From: Clostridiales bacterium
Lineage (GTDB): Bacteria; Bacillota; Clostridia; Peptostreptococcales; Anaerovoracaceae
DNA: 64,000 nt
NCBI GenBank assembly: GCA_015058145.1
Contig: SVCX01000004.1
Coordinates: 1-64,000, forward strand
Direction of reading: 5' to 3'
Shown piece after piece: positions 31,352-41,059 of the stretch. Below the pieces are notes generated by a model, which was not told where the DNA came from, searched no databases, and worked only from the letters and a program-made list of their open reading frames with translations. The position numbers and the translations under genes are program-made. Numbering within the stretch: position 1 is the stretch's first letter; every line of letters begins with the position of its first letter.

Positions 31352-32788
31352 TTACAGGTCGTAGTAGAGCGAGAATTCCGCCGGATGTGGAATGGAGTGA
31401 ACCTTCTGGTAATCCGCCTTTTTCTTCTCGATCCACAGATCGATCAGTTCCTGCGGGAACACGCCGCCGGCTGTCAGATAATCGTGATCTTCTTTCAGCG
31501 CATCCAGCGCGTCCATGAGGCTCCTAGGCAGGGCCTTGATTTCCTTTTTCTGCTCATCCGTCAGATCATAGAGGTTGAAGTCATACGGACCCCATCCGCC
31601 GTCCATGGCGTTGATCTTGTTCTTGACGCCGTCGATGCCGGCCATGAGGATGGCCGCAAAAGCATAGTATGGATTGGCTGTGCCATCAGGATTTCTCAAT
31701 TCGAAACGCTTCTTGTCCGGCGCCTTGGCGTAAGCAGGAATTCTGATGACGGAGCTTCTGTTTGCCGTCGCAAAACCGATGGTAACCGGTGCCTCAAATC
31801 CCGGAACCAGTCTCTTGTATGAATTCGTCGACGGATTGGTGAACGCGCAAAGGCTTTTTGCGTGCTTCAGAATACCGCCCATGAAGTGCAGCGCCAGTTC
31901 TGAAAGGCCGGAATATCCGTTTTTATCATAGAAGAGCGGCTTGCCGTCCTTGAACAGATGCATGTGCACGTGTAGTCCTGATCCGGCTTCATCATAGATT
32001 GGCTTCGGCAGGAATGTCGCCGTTCTGTCATCTTCGACCGCCGTATTCTTGATGATGTATTTGGTCGCCATTACAGCGTCGGCCATCTCTGTCATCTCTC
32101 CCAGCTCAACTTCGATCTCGACCTGACCTGGTCCGCCGACCTCGTGGTGGTGGTATTTGACCTTAATTCCCCAGTCCTCCATGGTCATGCACATCTTCGC
32201 TCTGGAGTTATATGTGATATCCTGCGGAATATCGGCGTGGTAGCCCTTCTTGCGGCCAACCTGATATCCCTTGTTTCTGATGTCATCTTCCATTGCGGAG
32301 TTCCACTCGGCCTGCTTGGTGTCGACCTCACAGAATACGGACTCCTCTCTGACCTGATACGCGACTCTGTCGAAGAGATAGAACTCGAATTCCGGCCCTA
32401 CGATCATCTGATCCGCGATTCCCAGATCTCTCATGTACTTCTCCGCCGCCAGGGAGACGTTCCTCGGATACTGATCAAATGGTCTGTTCTCCGGTTCGTC
32501 GATGACGAAGACATCGCCCATCATTGTAATCGTCGGAATTTCCGAGAACTTATCGAAGATCGCTGTCTTCAGATTCGGGATAAACACCATATCGGACTTT
32601 TCGATTGGCGCGTATCCGTAGTTGGATCCGTCAAAACCAATGCCTTCGACCATGGTGTCCTCTGTAAAACGTTCTACCGGAATCGACAGATGTCTCCATC
32701 TTCCCTCCAGGTCGACCATCTTAAAGTCTACCATCTTAATGTCGTATTCCTTGATGAACTCCTGAACTTCCGCAACTGAATTAAACAT
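31352..32788 (-). CDS. glnA: Glutamine synthetase, type I
   Basis: The 478-residue product has the beta-grasp N-domain (about 15-100) and catalytic domain (about 110-475). Metal and substrate motifs are present: GPEFEFYLFD, HHHEVGGPGQVEIE, GSGLHVHMHLF, and the ATP-binding loop region KRLVPGFEAPV. It joins ammonia to glutamate using ATP. The C-terminal adenylation loop characteristic of the type I-beta group is not evident, which suggests the I-alpha or an archaeal-like subgroup regulated by feedback. AAAGGAG precedes the ATG. Confidence 0.93.
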   Translation of the reverse strand: MFNSVAEVQEFIKEYDIKMVDFKMVDLEGRWRHLSIPVERFTEDTMVEGIGFDGSNYGYAPIEKSDMVFIPNLKTAIFDKFSEIPTITMMGDVFVIDEPENRPFDQYPRNVSLAAEKYMRDLGIADQMIVGPEFEFYLFDRVAYQVREESVFCEVDTKQAEWNSAMEDDIRNKGYQVGRKKGYHADIPQDITYNSRAKMCMTMEDWGIKVKYHHHEVGGPGQVEIEVELGEMTEMADAVMATKYIIKNTAVEDDRTATFLPKPIYDEAGSGLHVHMHLFKDGKPLFYDKNGYSGLSELALHFMGGILKHAKSLCAFTNPSTNSYKRLVPGFEAPVTIGFATANRSSVIRIPAYAKAPDKKRFELRNPDGTANPYYAFAAILMAGIDGVKNKINAMDGGWGPYDFNLYDLTDEQKKEIKALPRSLMDALDALKEDHDYLTAGGVFPQELIDLWIEKKKADYQKVHSIPHPAEFSLYYDL

Positions 32789-32819
32789 ATTATTCTCCTT
32801 TCAGCTATACAAACTGTTC

Positions 32820-33209
32820 CTAAACCGTTTCTTCAAACTGCTTATGGCAGTGCGGGCAGTTGATTTTGATCGTTCCCGCCCCAACAGGAACTCTCAGTTT
32901 TTCCTTGCAGTACGGGCAGATGAGAACGCGTTTGCCATCGTTCTTCGGTCTTGAAGTCGGCTTGCTGAATCCGCCGTTTCCATTTCTGCCGCCTGTGAAT
33001 CTGCTCTTCATCTCCAGATACTTCATATTCTCGGCTCTGCGCTTGTCATAGAACCGCGAGAATGCTCTGCTGTAGACGAGGATGAGCAGAATGACCGCTG
33101 CCACCCAAAGTGCTCTGATTCCCACAAATATATTCAGCACCATAAGCACTGCTGATACGATGAGCATGAATCTGCCCAGTTCATCCATTCCGTATCTTCC
33201 GTTGAACAT
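32820..33209 (-). CDS. Membrane protein with C-terminal zinc ribbon
   Basis: The 129-residue product has two membrane helices (about 9-28 and 32-48), a basic linker, and a zinc ribbon with CPYCKEKLRVP and CPHCHKQFE. Small zinc-ribbon membrane proteins like this are common in Firmicutes and of unknown role. Its ATG starts on the base right after the MetH stop codon, with GGAGGAG inside the end of metH, so translation is coupled. Confidence 0.75.
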   Translation of the reverse strand: MFNGRYGMDELGRFMLIVSAVLMVLNIFVGIRALWVAAVILLILVYSRAFSRFYDKRRAENMKYLEMKSRFTGGRNGNGGFSKPTSRPKNDGKRVLICPYCKEKLRVPVGAGTIKINCPHCHKQFEETV

Positions 33210-35804
33210 CTATTGCTCCTCCATTCCTAGTAACATCTCCGCGAACACCTGCTGCGCCGCTTCCACGGATTTCATCGCGTCGCTGCAGTAAAAATCCGCG
33301 CCCATCTTATATGCATATTCTTCCGTGAGCACAGCTCCGCCGACCATGACTTTGACCGTCGGGTCCTCGGCCTTGATGGCTTTGATTGTTTCCTCCATGC
33401 TTCCCAGTGTCGTAGTCATGAGGGCAGAGAGACCGACAAGCCGTATTCCTTCGGTGCGGACTTTATCCACCACGTCTTCCACGGGCACGTCTCTGCCCAG
33501 ATCGATCATGTTGAAACCGTAGTTCTCCATGATGACCTTGACGATGTTCTTGCCGATATCGTGGATATCTCCCCTTACGGTAGCGATGATCACGTCGCCG
33601 GCGTTTTCACCGCGCAGCCCGTCCTCTTCCATTCGCTTTTTGATCACGTCGAAGCCGACCTGGGCCGCCTGAGCGGACTGCAGCATGGAAGGCAAAAACA
33701 CCTCACCCCGTTCAAAACCCTTTCCCACTCTGTCAAGGGCCGGAATCAGGTCCTGGTTGACGATATCCATCGGATCCTTAGTCTTGAGCAGCTCTTCGAT
33801 TGCCTTTGCAGCCTCTCCTTCGAGGCCGTTTTCGATGGCGTGAGCCACTGACGCCTCACTGCTAGCAACCGCCGCGGCAGGATCAGTCGTTTCAGGTGTC
33901 CCTGCAGTTTTTGCTGCTTTTGCATCTGCTTTCTTATCCGGTCCGCCGGTTGGCAAAGCCGCGTCTTTATATCTCTCAATGTAGGCCGCCGCGCTTTCAT
34001 CCCGATTCTTGAGGACGTTGAACGCATAGATGGAAGCCATCATATCTTCGTCGTTTGGATTGATAATCGGCAGATCCAGGCCATTCTCCAGAGCCATGGT
34101 CATGAAGGTTCTGTTGATAATCGGTCTGAGCGGAAGTCCGAAGCTGACGTTGGAAACGCCAAGGGCCGTCGCCAGACCCAGTTTCTCTTTGACCATGCGC
34201 ACGGTCTTGAGTGTCTCATCCACTTCCTTCTGCTGGGCTGATGCCGTCAGCGTCAGACAGTCGATGATGATGTTCTCACGCGGAATGCCGTATTCCCCGG
34301 CCCGGTGCACAATGCGCTCCGCAATGGCGAACCGCTCCTCGCAGGTCGCCGGAATGCCGCCCGCGTCCAGAGTCAGTCCGATGACCGCTGCGCCGTACTT
34401 CTTCACGATCGGCAGGATGCGATCCATGACCTCTTCGTCGCCGTTGACGGAGTTGACGATCGGCTTGCCGTTGTAAACACGCAGCGCTGCCTCGATGGCG
34501 TCCGCGTTTGAGGAGTCGATCTGCAAAGGCACGTTGGTGACCGCCTGCAGTTTTTTCACGAGCTCCGGCATGAGCGCCGCTTCGTCGATTCCCGGTACGC
34601 CGACGTTGACGTCCAGAATCTCCGCACCCGCTTCAATCTGGCTCATGGCCTGATTGATGACATAATCAAAATCCCTGTTGAGAAGGGCATTCTTCATTTT
34701 TTTCTTTCCCGTTGGATTGAGTCGCTCGCCGATGACCGTCACGTGATCCACTGTGACCACCTTGCTGCCGCTACAGACTTTGAGCGGCCTGCGCGGTTTC
34801 TCCAGGCCGAACAGACTGTTAAGCGTGAAGTCCTGCGGTCTGTGAGCCGCCTCGATGGCGCCTGTGAGAGGCCCTTTCGGTCGGCGGAAATGTTCTCCCG
34901 TATACAGTCCAACCCCTTCTTCCGTCGTCTCCTGTTCTCTGCGATCTGAAGCAACGTACTCGGCAACACCCCTGATGTAGTCCGGCGTGGTACCGCAGCA
35001 ACCGCCGACCATGGCGACGCCAGCGTCCACGTACTGTTTCATAATCTCAATGAACTCATCGGCGTCAATGTCGTACTCTCCTGTGGATGGATTCGGAAGC
35101 CCTGCGTTCGGCTTGGCGATGACAGGCAAATCCGTATACGTCATGAGTTCCTTGATGAGCGGCAGAATCTGCGCCGGTCCAAGAGAACAGTTGATGCCGA
35201 TGGCGTCGGCGCCCAATCCCTCCAGAACCATGGCCATGTTCTCAAGACCTGTTCCAAGGAAGGTGCGTCCGTTTTGCTCGAAGGTCATCGTGACCATGAG
35301 AGGAAGTTCCGTATTCTCCTTAACAGCAAGCACTGCGGCCTTAACATCGTAGATATCCGTCATGGTCTCGATGGCAACGACATCCGCGCCGCATGTTACA
35401 GCTGCTTTCGCCTGAAGGGCGTAGAAATCATAGGCGTCTTCGAAGGTCAGCCTTCCGAGTGGTTCCACCAGTTCCCCCTGCGGTCCCATATCAAAGGCAA
35501 TCAGAAGGTTTCTGCCTTTGCTTTCGTATTCTTCGCGAAGCCGGCGAGCCGGTTCGGTCAATTTGAGGCACAGAGACTCCACGGTTTCACCCAGCCCTGC
35601 CACTTTGTCACGCGTCAGGTTGAACGTAGGCGTATAGATCATCTGGGACCCTGCTTCGATGTACTGACGCGCCACGTCCTCGATCACATCCTGATGGTTG
35701 AGTGCGAAAGCGGTAGAGTCCTCCCCCGCTTTCATTCCTCTGGACTGCAGCATGGTGCCCGTGCCGCCGTCCAGTATGATTGTTCTGGTTTCTTTGTTGT
35801 TCAT
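33210..35804 (-). CDS. metH: Cobalamin-dependent methionine synthase, short form
   Basis: The 864-residue product has a homocysteine-binding domain (about 5-290, zinc Cys in GINCSLGP and GGCCGTTP), a pterin-binding domain (about 320-590, GERLNPTGKKKMK), a B12 cap (about 650-730) and the B12 Rossmann domain with DIHDIGKN (about 755-762). It transfers methyl from methyl-tetrahydrofolate to homocysteine. The C-terminal SAM-dependent reactivation domain of the classical 1,200-residue enzyme is absent; in anaerobes a separate protein usually reactivates the cobalamin. MetF, which supplies its substrate, is encoded at 38,053. Confidence 0.92.
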   Translation of the reverse strand: MNNKETRTIILDGGTGTMLQSRGMKAGEDSTAFALNHQDVIEDVARQYIEAGSQMIYTPTFNLTRDKVAGLGETVESLCLKLTEPARRLREEYESKGRNLLIAFDMGPQGELVEPLGRLTFEDAYDFYALQAKAAVTCGADVVAIETMTDIYDVKAAVLAVKENTELPLMVTMTFEQNGRTFLGTGLENMAMVLEGLGADAIGINCSLGPAQILPLIKELMTYTDLPVIAKPNAGLPNPSTGEYDIDADEFIEIMKQYVDAGVAMVGGCCGTTPDYIRGVAEYVASDRREQETTEEGVGLYTGEHFRRPKGPLTGAIEAAHRPQDFTLNSLFGLEKPRRPLKVCSGSKVVTVDHVTVIGERLNPTGKKKMKNALLNRDFDYVINQAMSQIEAGAEILDVNVGVPGIDEAALMPELVKKLQAVTNVPLQIDSSNADAIEAALRVYNGKPIVNSVNGDEEVMDRILPIVKKYGAAVIGLTLDAGGIPATCEERFAIAERIVHRAGEYGIPRENIIIDCLTLTASAQQKEVDETLKTVRMVKEKLGLATALGVSNVSFGLPLRPIINRTFMTMALENGLDLPIINPNDEDMMASIYAFNVLKNRDESAAAYIERYKDAALPTGGPDKKADAKAAKTAGTPETTDPAAAVASSEASVAHAIENGLEGEAAKAIEELLKTKDPMDIVNQDLIPALDRVGKGFERGEVFLPSMLQSAQAAQVGFDVIKKRMEEDGLRGENAGDVIIATVRGDIHDIGKNIVKVIMENYGFNMIDLGRDVPVEDVVDKVRTEGIRLVGLSALMTTTLGSMEETIKAIKAEDPTVKVMVGGAVLTEEYAYKMGADFYCSDAMKSVEAAQQVFAEMLLGMEEQ

Positions 35805-35831
35805 TCTATCTATGCGCTTGGCCTTAGCGGC

Positions 35832-37424
35832 TTACTTCCTCTTGGCCAGCGTTCCCATAATATTTCTTCCGATGGTCGACCCGATGTTGCCGAAGATCGT
35901 CCTGCCTTTGCGGCCGAACACAGCTTCACCGACGACTTTTCCCACTTCTCTTCCGACAGAGCTTCCCGTTGTCTTGGCGACATTGGTCTTGATTCTGTCC
36001 GCTTCGGTCTGCTTCTTCTTTTCTGCCTTTGCCGCTTCTTTTTCTGCAGCCTTTGCTTCCTTTTCGGCCTGTGCCTGCTGGGCTGCCTGCGCCGCCTCCT
36101 GCTCCTGCGCCTCCGTGACCTGTGCTTTCATTCGTGCCAGGATTTCATAGGCGGAGTCAGCATCCACCATGGTTCCATACTTCGTGTAGAGCAGTGATTC
36201 TTTGACCATTCTGTCTCTCGTCTCATCCGAGATGGCTCCCATGCAGCTTTCCGGCGGCAGGATGTAGGCATACTCCGCCATGGAAGGCGCGCCGTTCTCA
36301 TCCAGTGTCGACACAACAGCTTCGCCAGTACCGAGATTCTGAAGAACGTCCTCTGTCTTGAAGTCAGGATTTTCTCGAAAGGAATCCGCAGCCGCCTTTA
36401 CGACCTTCTGTTCCGCCGGCGTGTAGGCGTGCAGACCGTGCTCGATCTTATTGCCCAGCTGCGCCATGACGGCACTCGGGATATCTCCCGGGCTCTGGGT
36501 GATGAAGAACAGGCCGATGCCCTTGGATCGTATCAGTTTAACCACTTGCTCGATCTTCTCCAGAAGCGGTTTCGATGCATTATTGAAGAGACAGTGGGCT
36601 TCATCAAAGAAGAACACCATCTTAGGCTTTTCCAGATCGCCCACCTCAGGCAGGATCTCGAAGAGCTCGCTGAGCAGGTAAAGCATGAAGGCCGAGTAGA
36701 GCTTCGGCTTGCTGATCAGCGTCTCCGCATCCAGGATGTTGACCATCCCTCTGCCGTCCGGACCCAGTGTGAAGAAGTCTGTGATGTTGATGGCCGGCTC
36801 TCCGAAGAATTTGTCCGCGCCCTCTGCCTCCAGTGCTACGATGGAGCGGATGATAGTCGCCATGGACGTCTTCGTGATGTGACCATACTCTGTCTCGAAC
36901 TGATCCGCGTTCTCGGAAACGTAGGTGAGCATGGATTTCAGGTCCTTGGTATCGATGAGGATCATCTGCTGATCATCCGCAATCTTATATGTTACGGTCA
37001 GAAGGTCCGTCTGGGTGTCGTTCAGGTCCAAAATCTGCGACATGAGCTGTGGGCCCATCTCCGTCACTGTCGTTCTGAGCGGGATGCCCTTCTCCCCATA
37101 GATGTCGTAGATGGTTACCGGAAAACCTCTGTACTCGAACTGATCTCTGATATCGAAGCGGTCCAGGCGCTTCTGCATACCTTCATTGTCCTCTCCTGGG
37201 ACAGCGATTCCCGCCATATCTCCCTTAACATCAGAGAAAAATGTCGGCACGCCCAGCTGCGAAAAAGACTCTGCCAGAACCTTCAGTGTGACAGACTTGC
37301 CGGTACCTGTCGCGCCTCCGATGAATCCGTGCCGGTTGGCCATGGATGGATTCAGATATATCTTCTCCTCAGGTCTCTCTTCCAGGCCTTTTTTCGCGAA
37401 GTAGATTTTCCCATTATCGATCAT
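35832..37424 (-). CDS. DUF853 (HerA/YjgR-like) ATPase
   Basis: The 530-residue product has a Walker A motif GATGTGKSVTLK near residue 36, Walker B as MVFFFDEAHCLF near residue 275, and HerA/FtsK-type spacing. The C-terminal 90 residues are a charged Ala, Lys and Glu helix (EQEAAQAAQQAQAEKEAKAA), then a short Gly- and Arg-rich end. This is the DUF853 family, found as a predicted DNA-pumping ATPase with no settled cellular role. It lies 27 bases before metH on the same strand. Confidence 0.85.
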   Translation of the reverse strand: MIDNGKIYFAKKGLEERPEEKIYLNPSMANRHGFIGGATGTGKSVTLKVLAESFSQLGVPTFFSDVKGDMAGIAVPGEDNEGMQKRLDRFDIRDQFEYRGFPVTIYDIYGEKGIPLRTTVTEMGPQLMSQILDLNDTQTDLLTVTYKIADDQQMILIDTKDLKSMLTYVSENADQFETEYGHITKTSMATIIRSIVALEAEGADKFFGEPAINITDFFTLGPDGRGMVNILDAETLISKPKLYSAFMLYLLSELFEILPEVGDLEKPKMVFFFDEAHCLFNNASKPLLEKIEQVVKLIRSKGIGLFFITQSPGDIPSAVMAQLGNKIEHGLHAYTPAEQKVVKAAADSFRENPDFKTEDVLQNLGTGEAVVSTLDENGAPSMAEYAYILPPESCMGAISDETRDRMVKESLLYTKYGTMVDADSAYEILARMKAQVTEAQEQEAAQAAQQAQAEKEAKAAEKEAAKAEKKKQTEADRIKTNVAKTTGSSVGREVGKVVGEAVFGRKGRTIFGNIGSTIGRNIMGTLAKRK

Positions 37425-37519
37425 AACAGTACCTCCTGCTTTAAATACAAAAATACGTATATATTATACTACATGTTGGGCCTTTCTGCGCTTTAATTTA
37501 CTGAAAAACACAAAAAAAG

Positions 37520-37548
37520 ACAGCCCTTCCCCAGTGGTTGACCGTCTT
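37520..37548 (-). terminator. Terminator of the phosphodiesterase operon
   Basis: On minus, AAGAC and GTCTT close an imperfect hairpin followed by TTTTTTT just after the stop at 37,552. Confidence 0.45.
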
Positions 37549-37551
37549 GTT

Positions 37552-38031
37552 TTACAGATACAGAATCGATGCGGCAAATCCGCTTTCCTCCGCCGTTACG
37601 ATGGCCGCGGAACCCCCGTCCAGACTGCGCGGCCGACGGGTGCTGCCCGGGTTGACGAACAGGATTCCGTTGTGTTCTTTGATGACCGCCTTGTGCGTAT
37701 GGCCGAAGCAGACCATGGCGCATTTCTCACGCCGCGCCAAATACGCTGCGTTGTCCAAGGAGAAGTCCACATCCTCATTATGCCCGTGGATGACCAGAAT
37801 CTTCCCTGCCGGCGTTTCGACGACTTTGAACTCTTCGCCCCAGCCGCCGTCGCAGTTGCCGTGCACAGCATAAATTCTCTGACTGTACAACTGCGCCAGC
37901 CGAACGCCGTCACTGTAGAAATCTCCGCAGTGAATGATGAAATCAAGGGGCCCTCCAGTCAGGGCCCTGTCATATAATTCGATTGCTTTTTTCAGATCCC
38001 CGTGAGTATCGCTCACGACAAATATCCGCAT
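37552..38031 (-). CDS. YfcE/MJ0936-type metallophosphoesterase
   Basis: The 159-residue product has the calcineurin-like metal motifs in order: SDTHGD (7-12), HCGDFYSDG (about 34-42), VHGNCDG (about 55-61), HGHNED and GHTHKA. Length matches the small phosphodiesterase family of YfcE and MJ0936, which hydrolyse simple or cyclic phosphodiesters in vitro. It follows metF by 21 bases. Confidence 0.88.
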   Translation of the reverse strand: MRIFVVSDTHGDLKKAIELYDRALTGGPLDFIIHCGDFYSDGVRLAQLYSQRIYAVHGNCDGGWGEEFKVVETPAGKILVIHGHNEDVDFSLDNAAYLARREKCAMVCFGHTHKAVIKEHNGILFVNPGSTRRPRSLDGGSAAIVTAEESGFAASILYL

Positions 38032-38052
38032 ATTGCTTTCCTTCTTCCGGAT

Positions 38053-38931
38053 CTACAGTAAGTCTTTGATTCCTTCATGCACACGGACCGCGACCTTCGG
38101 ATCGTTCATGGTGTAGATGTGCACGCCGTCCACGCCGCGGGCGATCAAATCGCGGCACTGTCCGACAGCGTACTCGATACCGGCCTCGTAGAGCGCCTTC
38201 GGCTCGTGCTGGTAACGGGCAATCAACTCGGTGAAATCATGCGGCATGCTGGCGCCGGATAGCTGCACCGTCTTCTCGATCTGGCTAGCCTTGACGATCG
38301 GCATGATTCCCGCCGAAATCGGAACTCGGATTCCGGATTCTCTGGCCTTATCCAGGAAGGCGCAGAACTTGTAGTTGTCAAAGAAGAGCTGTGAAATAAG
38401 AACTCTGACACCTGCGCCGATCTTGTACTTCAAGTTCTGAATATCCTCATCGAGAGAATCCGACTCGTAGTGCCCTTCCGGATAACAGGCTCCCAGAATC
38501 TCCAGCTCTCCTCTGGACTTCCGCTGTATCTCAATGGCCAGTTCGTTGGCGTGGGCGAACTCCCGCTTGATATCCTCTCCTGGTATGATGTCGCCCCGCA
38601 GCGCCATGATATTCTCGATTTTTGAGTCCTTCAGCATCTGGATCATCGTCTTGACGTCTTCCAGGCTGGAGTTGATGCAGGTCAGGTGCGCCAGCGTCTC
38701 GATGCCATACTCTTTCTTGATGTTCGCCGCAATCTCGCAGGTGGAAAAATCCGCGACGCTGCCGCCGGCTCCGTAGGTCACGCTGATGAAATCCGGCTCC
38801 GTCACCTTGAGGATCTCCACCGCTTCGTAAATCGAATCTCTGTTGCTTTTGCGCTTCGGCGGAAACACTTCCAATGAGAAAACCGGCTTTCCCTCCGCCT
38901 TCTTTTTCTTGTAAATCTCAGGTATCTTCAT
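38053..38931 (-). CDS. metF: Methylenetetrahydrofolate reductase
   Basis: I place the start at the ATG at 38,931 (MKIPEIYKKK); an upstream extension overlaps the YlmH gene in another frame and has low-complexity Arg-rich sequence. The 292-residue TIM-barrel product has the catalytic Glu in FSLEVFPPKR, ALRGD for the folate and flavin site, and GACYPEGH. It reduces methylene-tetrahydrofolate to methyl-tetrahydrofolate for MetH. There is no MetV partner next to it. Confidence 0.92.
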   Translation of the reverse strand: MKIPEIYKKKKAEGKPVFSLEVFPPKRKSNRDSIYEAVEILKVTEPDFISVTYGAGGSVADFSTCEIAANIKKEYGIETLAHLTCINSSLEDVKTMIQMLKDSKIENIMALRGDIIPGEDIKREFAHANELAIEIQRKSRGELEILGACYPEGHYESDSLDEDIQNLKYKIGAGVRVLISQLFFDNYKFCAFLDKARESGIRVPISAGIMPIVKASQIEKTVQLSGASMPHDFTELIARYQHEPKALYEAGIEYAVGQCRDLIARGVDGVHIYTMNDPKVAVRVHEGIKDLL

Positions 38932-38935
38932 CTCT

Positions 38936-39709
38936 TCACCTATATATGTTGAATGTGATAATCGTCCTATCCTTGCGGCTCTTGCCGCCCACTTCCGCCA
39001 ACACGGCCTTGCCTTTGCCGCGCAGGACGATCCGGTCGCCCTCGCCGATCTCCTGGTCAACCTTCAGGGCTTCCATGCTGTTGACCGAGACCACGCCCCG
39101 CCGGATGGCTTCCGCCGCCTTCGCTCTGGACAACGCAAAGGCAGACGCAACGATATTGTCCAATCGAAGGGACGCCACCGTGTCATGCTTCTGGACGATG
39201 TTCTGCGTTCCTGTCTCCAGTTTGTCGATCGGCAGTATTTCCACGCTCAGATTCGTCCGTCCGGCCTTATCATAATTCATTCCGATGAATTCGGCAACGC
39301 CTGTTTCCACGATGATGTCAGCACCGCCGCCGGTTTTCCCATCGGGCTGCCGAACGAGGATGTCCCCCGTCACTTCCCGGTCGAGTCCGAGAGCCAGCAG
39401 CGATCCCAGATAATCCCGGTGCGTCAGCGCGCGGCCGCCTTTCGGGACCGTCACCCGGATGACGCGCACCAGATCCGCAACGTCCTCTCTGGTTGCGTAG
39501 TCAGGCAAAAACACCGGCATGCACCGTTCCGCCTCTTCGTAGCCCCCGTAGAAGAGGAACTCCACCGGAAGCTTCCTGCTTTTGCAGTAGTCAGAAGCGA
39601 TCTTTCTCTGATGCATGTCGAGGAAATCTCCAGCCGCCAGCATGTAGTTGTCCGCGGCCTGATTGATCTTGTCCTCCAGGCGCGCCAGGAGCAGTTCGTC
39701 GCTATGCAT
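38936..39709 (-). CDS. YlmH-family S4-domain RNA-binding protein
   Basis: The ATG at 39,709 (MHSDELLLARLEDK) has GGAGGCTGCCG before it and overlaps the stop of the acetyltransferase gene. The 257-residue product has a YlmH N-terminal domain (about 55-165; FYGGYEEAERCMPVFLP) and an S4 RNA-binding domain (about 180-240; LRLDNIVASAFALSRAKA). YlmH-type proteins act on stalled large ribosomal subunits and are usually in the cell-division gene region, so its place beside metF is a local difference. Confidence 0.85.
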   Translation of the reverse strand: MHSDELLLARLEDKINQAADNYMLAAGDFLDMHQRKIASDYCKSRKLPVEFLFYGGYEEAERCMPVFLPDYATREDVADLVRVIRVTVPKGGRALTHRDYLGSLLALGLDREVTGDILVRQPDGKTGGGADIIVETGVAEFIGMNYDKAGRTNLSVEILPIDKLETGTQNIVQKHDTVASLRLDNIVASAFALSRAKAAEAIRRGVVSVNSMEALKVDQEIGEGDRIVLRGKGKAVLAEVGGKSRKDRTIITFNIYR

Positions 39710-40367
39710 CGGCAGCCTCCGCGCCGGCTTTCGGCTCATACAGCACATAGGTATTTTCAAGTCCAAAGGCCTCAGACTTCGTGACGCCGATTACCTTGAA
39801 CCCATTCTTCTTATAGAACCGGATGTCCTCCTCACCGTTGGTGAAGAGCATGATCGGAAGCCCGATTTCATCGGCGTAGCGGCATGCTGCCTGAATGATC
39901 CGGGAGCCTCTGCCCTGTCCCTGTAACTCCTCTTTGACGCACAGAAAATCCGCATAGAGATATCTGTCCGGAATGGTTGCCAGTTCCGCTTCCGTTCTAT
40001 CCACCTCGTCAAAAAAGGCCCACCATCTGCGCACGCCTTCTTCCCCGAGGCGCGCGGCAGCCGCGCGGAATGCATCGCTGTCCGATCTGGCCGCTTCAAA
40101 ACGTTCCTCTGAATATACTTCTTCTTCAGAGAACATAATCATGAGAACCTCGCTCATAGTCTCATCGAGGCTATAGGCGTATCCGTATTCGAAATCAAAG
40201 GCACCGTAGTACCGGATCACCATTTCAATTGCGGCCTGCCTGTCCTCCCAGTCAGGAAAAGAGCCAATCAGCTTCGGGTAGTTTTTGAAGGATTTCAACA
40301 TCATCTCATAGACTTCCTCGAGATCCTTCCGTTCTATTTTGTGCAGTTCTTTAATCTCCGGTTTCAT
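39702..40367 (-). CDS. GNAT-family N-acetyltransferase
   Basis: The start is the ATG at 40,367 (MKPEIKELHK). The 221-residue product has a GNAT acetyl-CoA fold with the pyrophosphate loop in CVKEELQGQGRGSRIIQA (about 152-169) and the final strand RFYKKNGFKVIG. The N-terminal half (about 10-110) is longer than in minimal GNATs. Its substrate is unknown. It is divergent from deoC, with only 31 bases between the two starts. Confidence 0.82.
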   Translation of the reverse strand: MKPEIKELHKIERKDLEEVYEMMLKSFKNYPKLIGSFPDWEDRQAAIEMVIRYYGAFDFEYGYAYSLDETMSEVLMIMFSEEEVYSEERFEAARSDSDAFRAAAARLGEEGVRRWWAFFDEVDRTEAELATIPDRYLYADFLCVKEELQGQGRGSRIIQAACRYADEIGLPIMLFTNGEEDIRFYKKNGFKVIGVTKSEAFGLENTYVLYEPKAGAEAADA

Positions 40368-40398
40368 GGTACAATTGTAACACAGGAGGTCTTTGAGA

Positions 40399-41058
40399 AT
40401 GGATAAATTCAGCAAATATTTCGACCATACTCTGTTGAAACCCGAGGCAACGCCCCAGGATATTCTGTACGTGCTGAGCGAGGCCGTGAGCCTCGATACC
40501 GCGGCGGTCTGCGTGAATGGGTGTCACGTGCGCTCGGCGCGCCGTTACATCGACGCATCCGGCGCCGACGTGAAAGTCGCCGCCGTAGCGGGATTTCCGC
40601 TGGGTGCCATGTCCACCAACGCGAAAGCTTATGAAGTGCAGCTGGCCCTCGAGGACGGCGCGGACGAAATCGATCTCGTCATGAACATCGGCCAGGCGAA
40701 GGCGGGAAACTGGGCTTACGTGGAAGACGAAGTGTACACCATTGCTGAAATGTGCCACGAGAACGGCGCCATTCTGAAACTGATCATAGAAACCTGCCTC
40801 CTGACGGATGAAGAAATAGTGCAGGCCTGTGAATCGGCGCGCACTGCCGGCGCGGATTTCGTCAAGACTTCCACTGGGTTTTCCGGCGGCGGCGCCACAG
40901 CGCACGCGGTTGCACTCATGAAAAAAACCGTCGGTGACGATCTGAAAGTGAAAGCCTCCGGCGGCATCCGCACCCTGACTGATGCCCGCGCTATGATCGA
41001 TGCAGGAGCCGACCGGCTCGGCTGCAGCGCAACCGCTGACATACTGAAGGAGATATAA
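40399..41058 (+). CDS. deoC: Deoxyribose-phosphate aldolase
   Basis: The 219-residue product is full length for the bacterial family. The Schiff-base lysine lies in GADFVKTSTGF, a second conserved Lys in LKVKASGGIR, and the conserved Asp in DHTLLKPEAT. It splits 2-deoxyribose 5-phosphate to acetaldehyde and glyceraldehyde 3-phosphate in nucleoside breakdown. Start at ATG 40,399 with CAGGAGGT. It is followed two bases later by a small membrane protein gene. Confidence 0.93.
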   Translation: MDKFSKYFDHTLLKPEATPQDILYVLSEAVSLDTAAVCVNGCHVRSARRYIDASGADVKVAAVAGFPLGAMSTNAKAYEVQLALEDGADEIDLVMNIGQAKAGNWAYVEDEVYTIAEMCHENGAILKLIIETCLLTDEEIVQACESARTAGADFVKTSTGFSGGGATAHAVALMKKTVGDDLKVKASGGIRTLTDARAMIDAGADRLGCSATADILKEI

Positions 41059-41059
41059 T

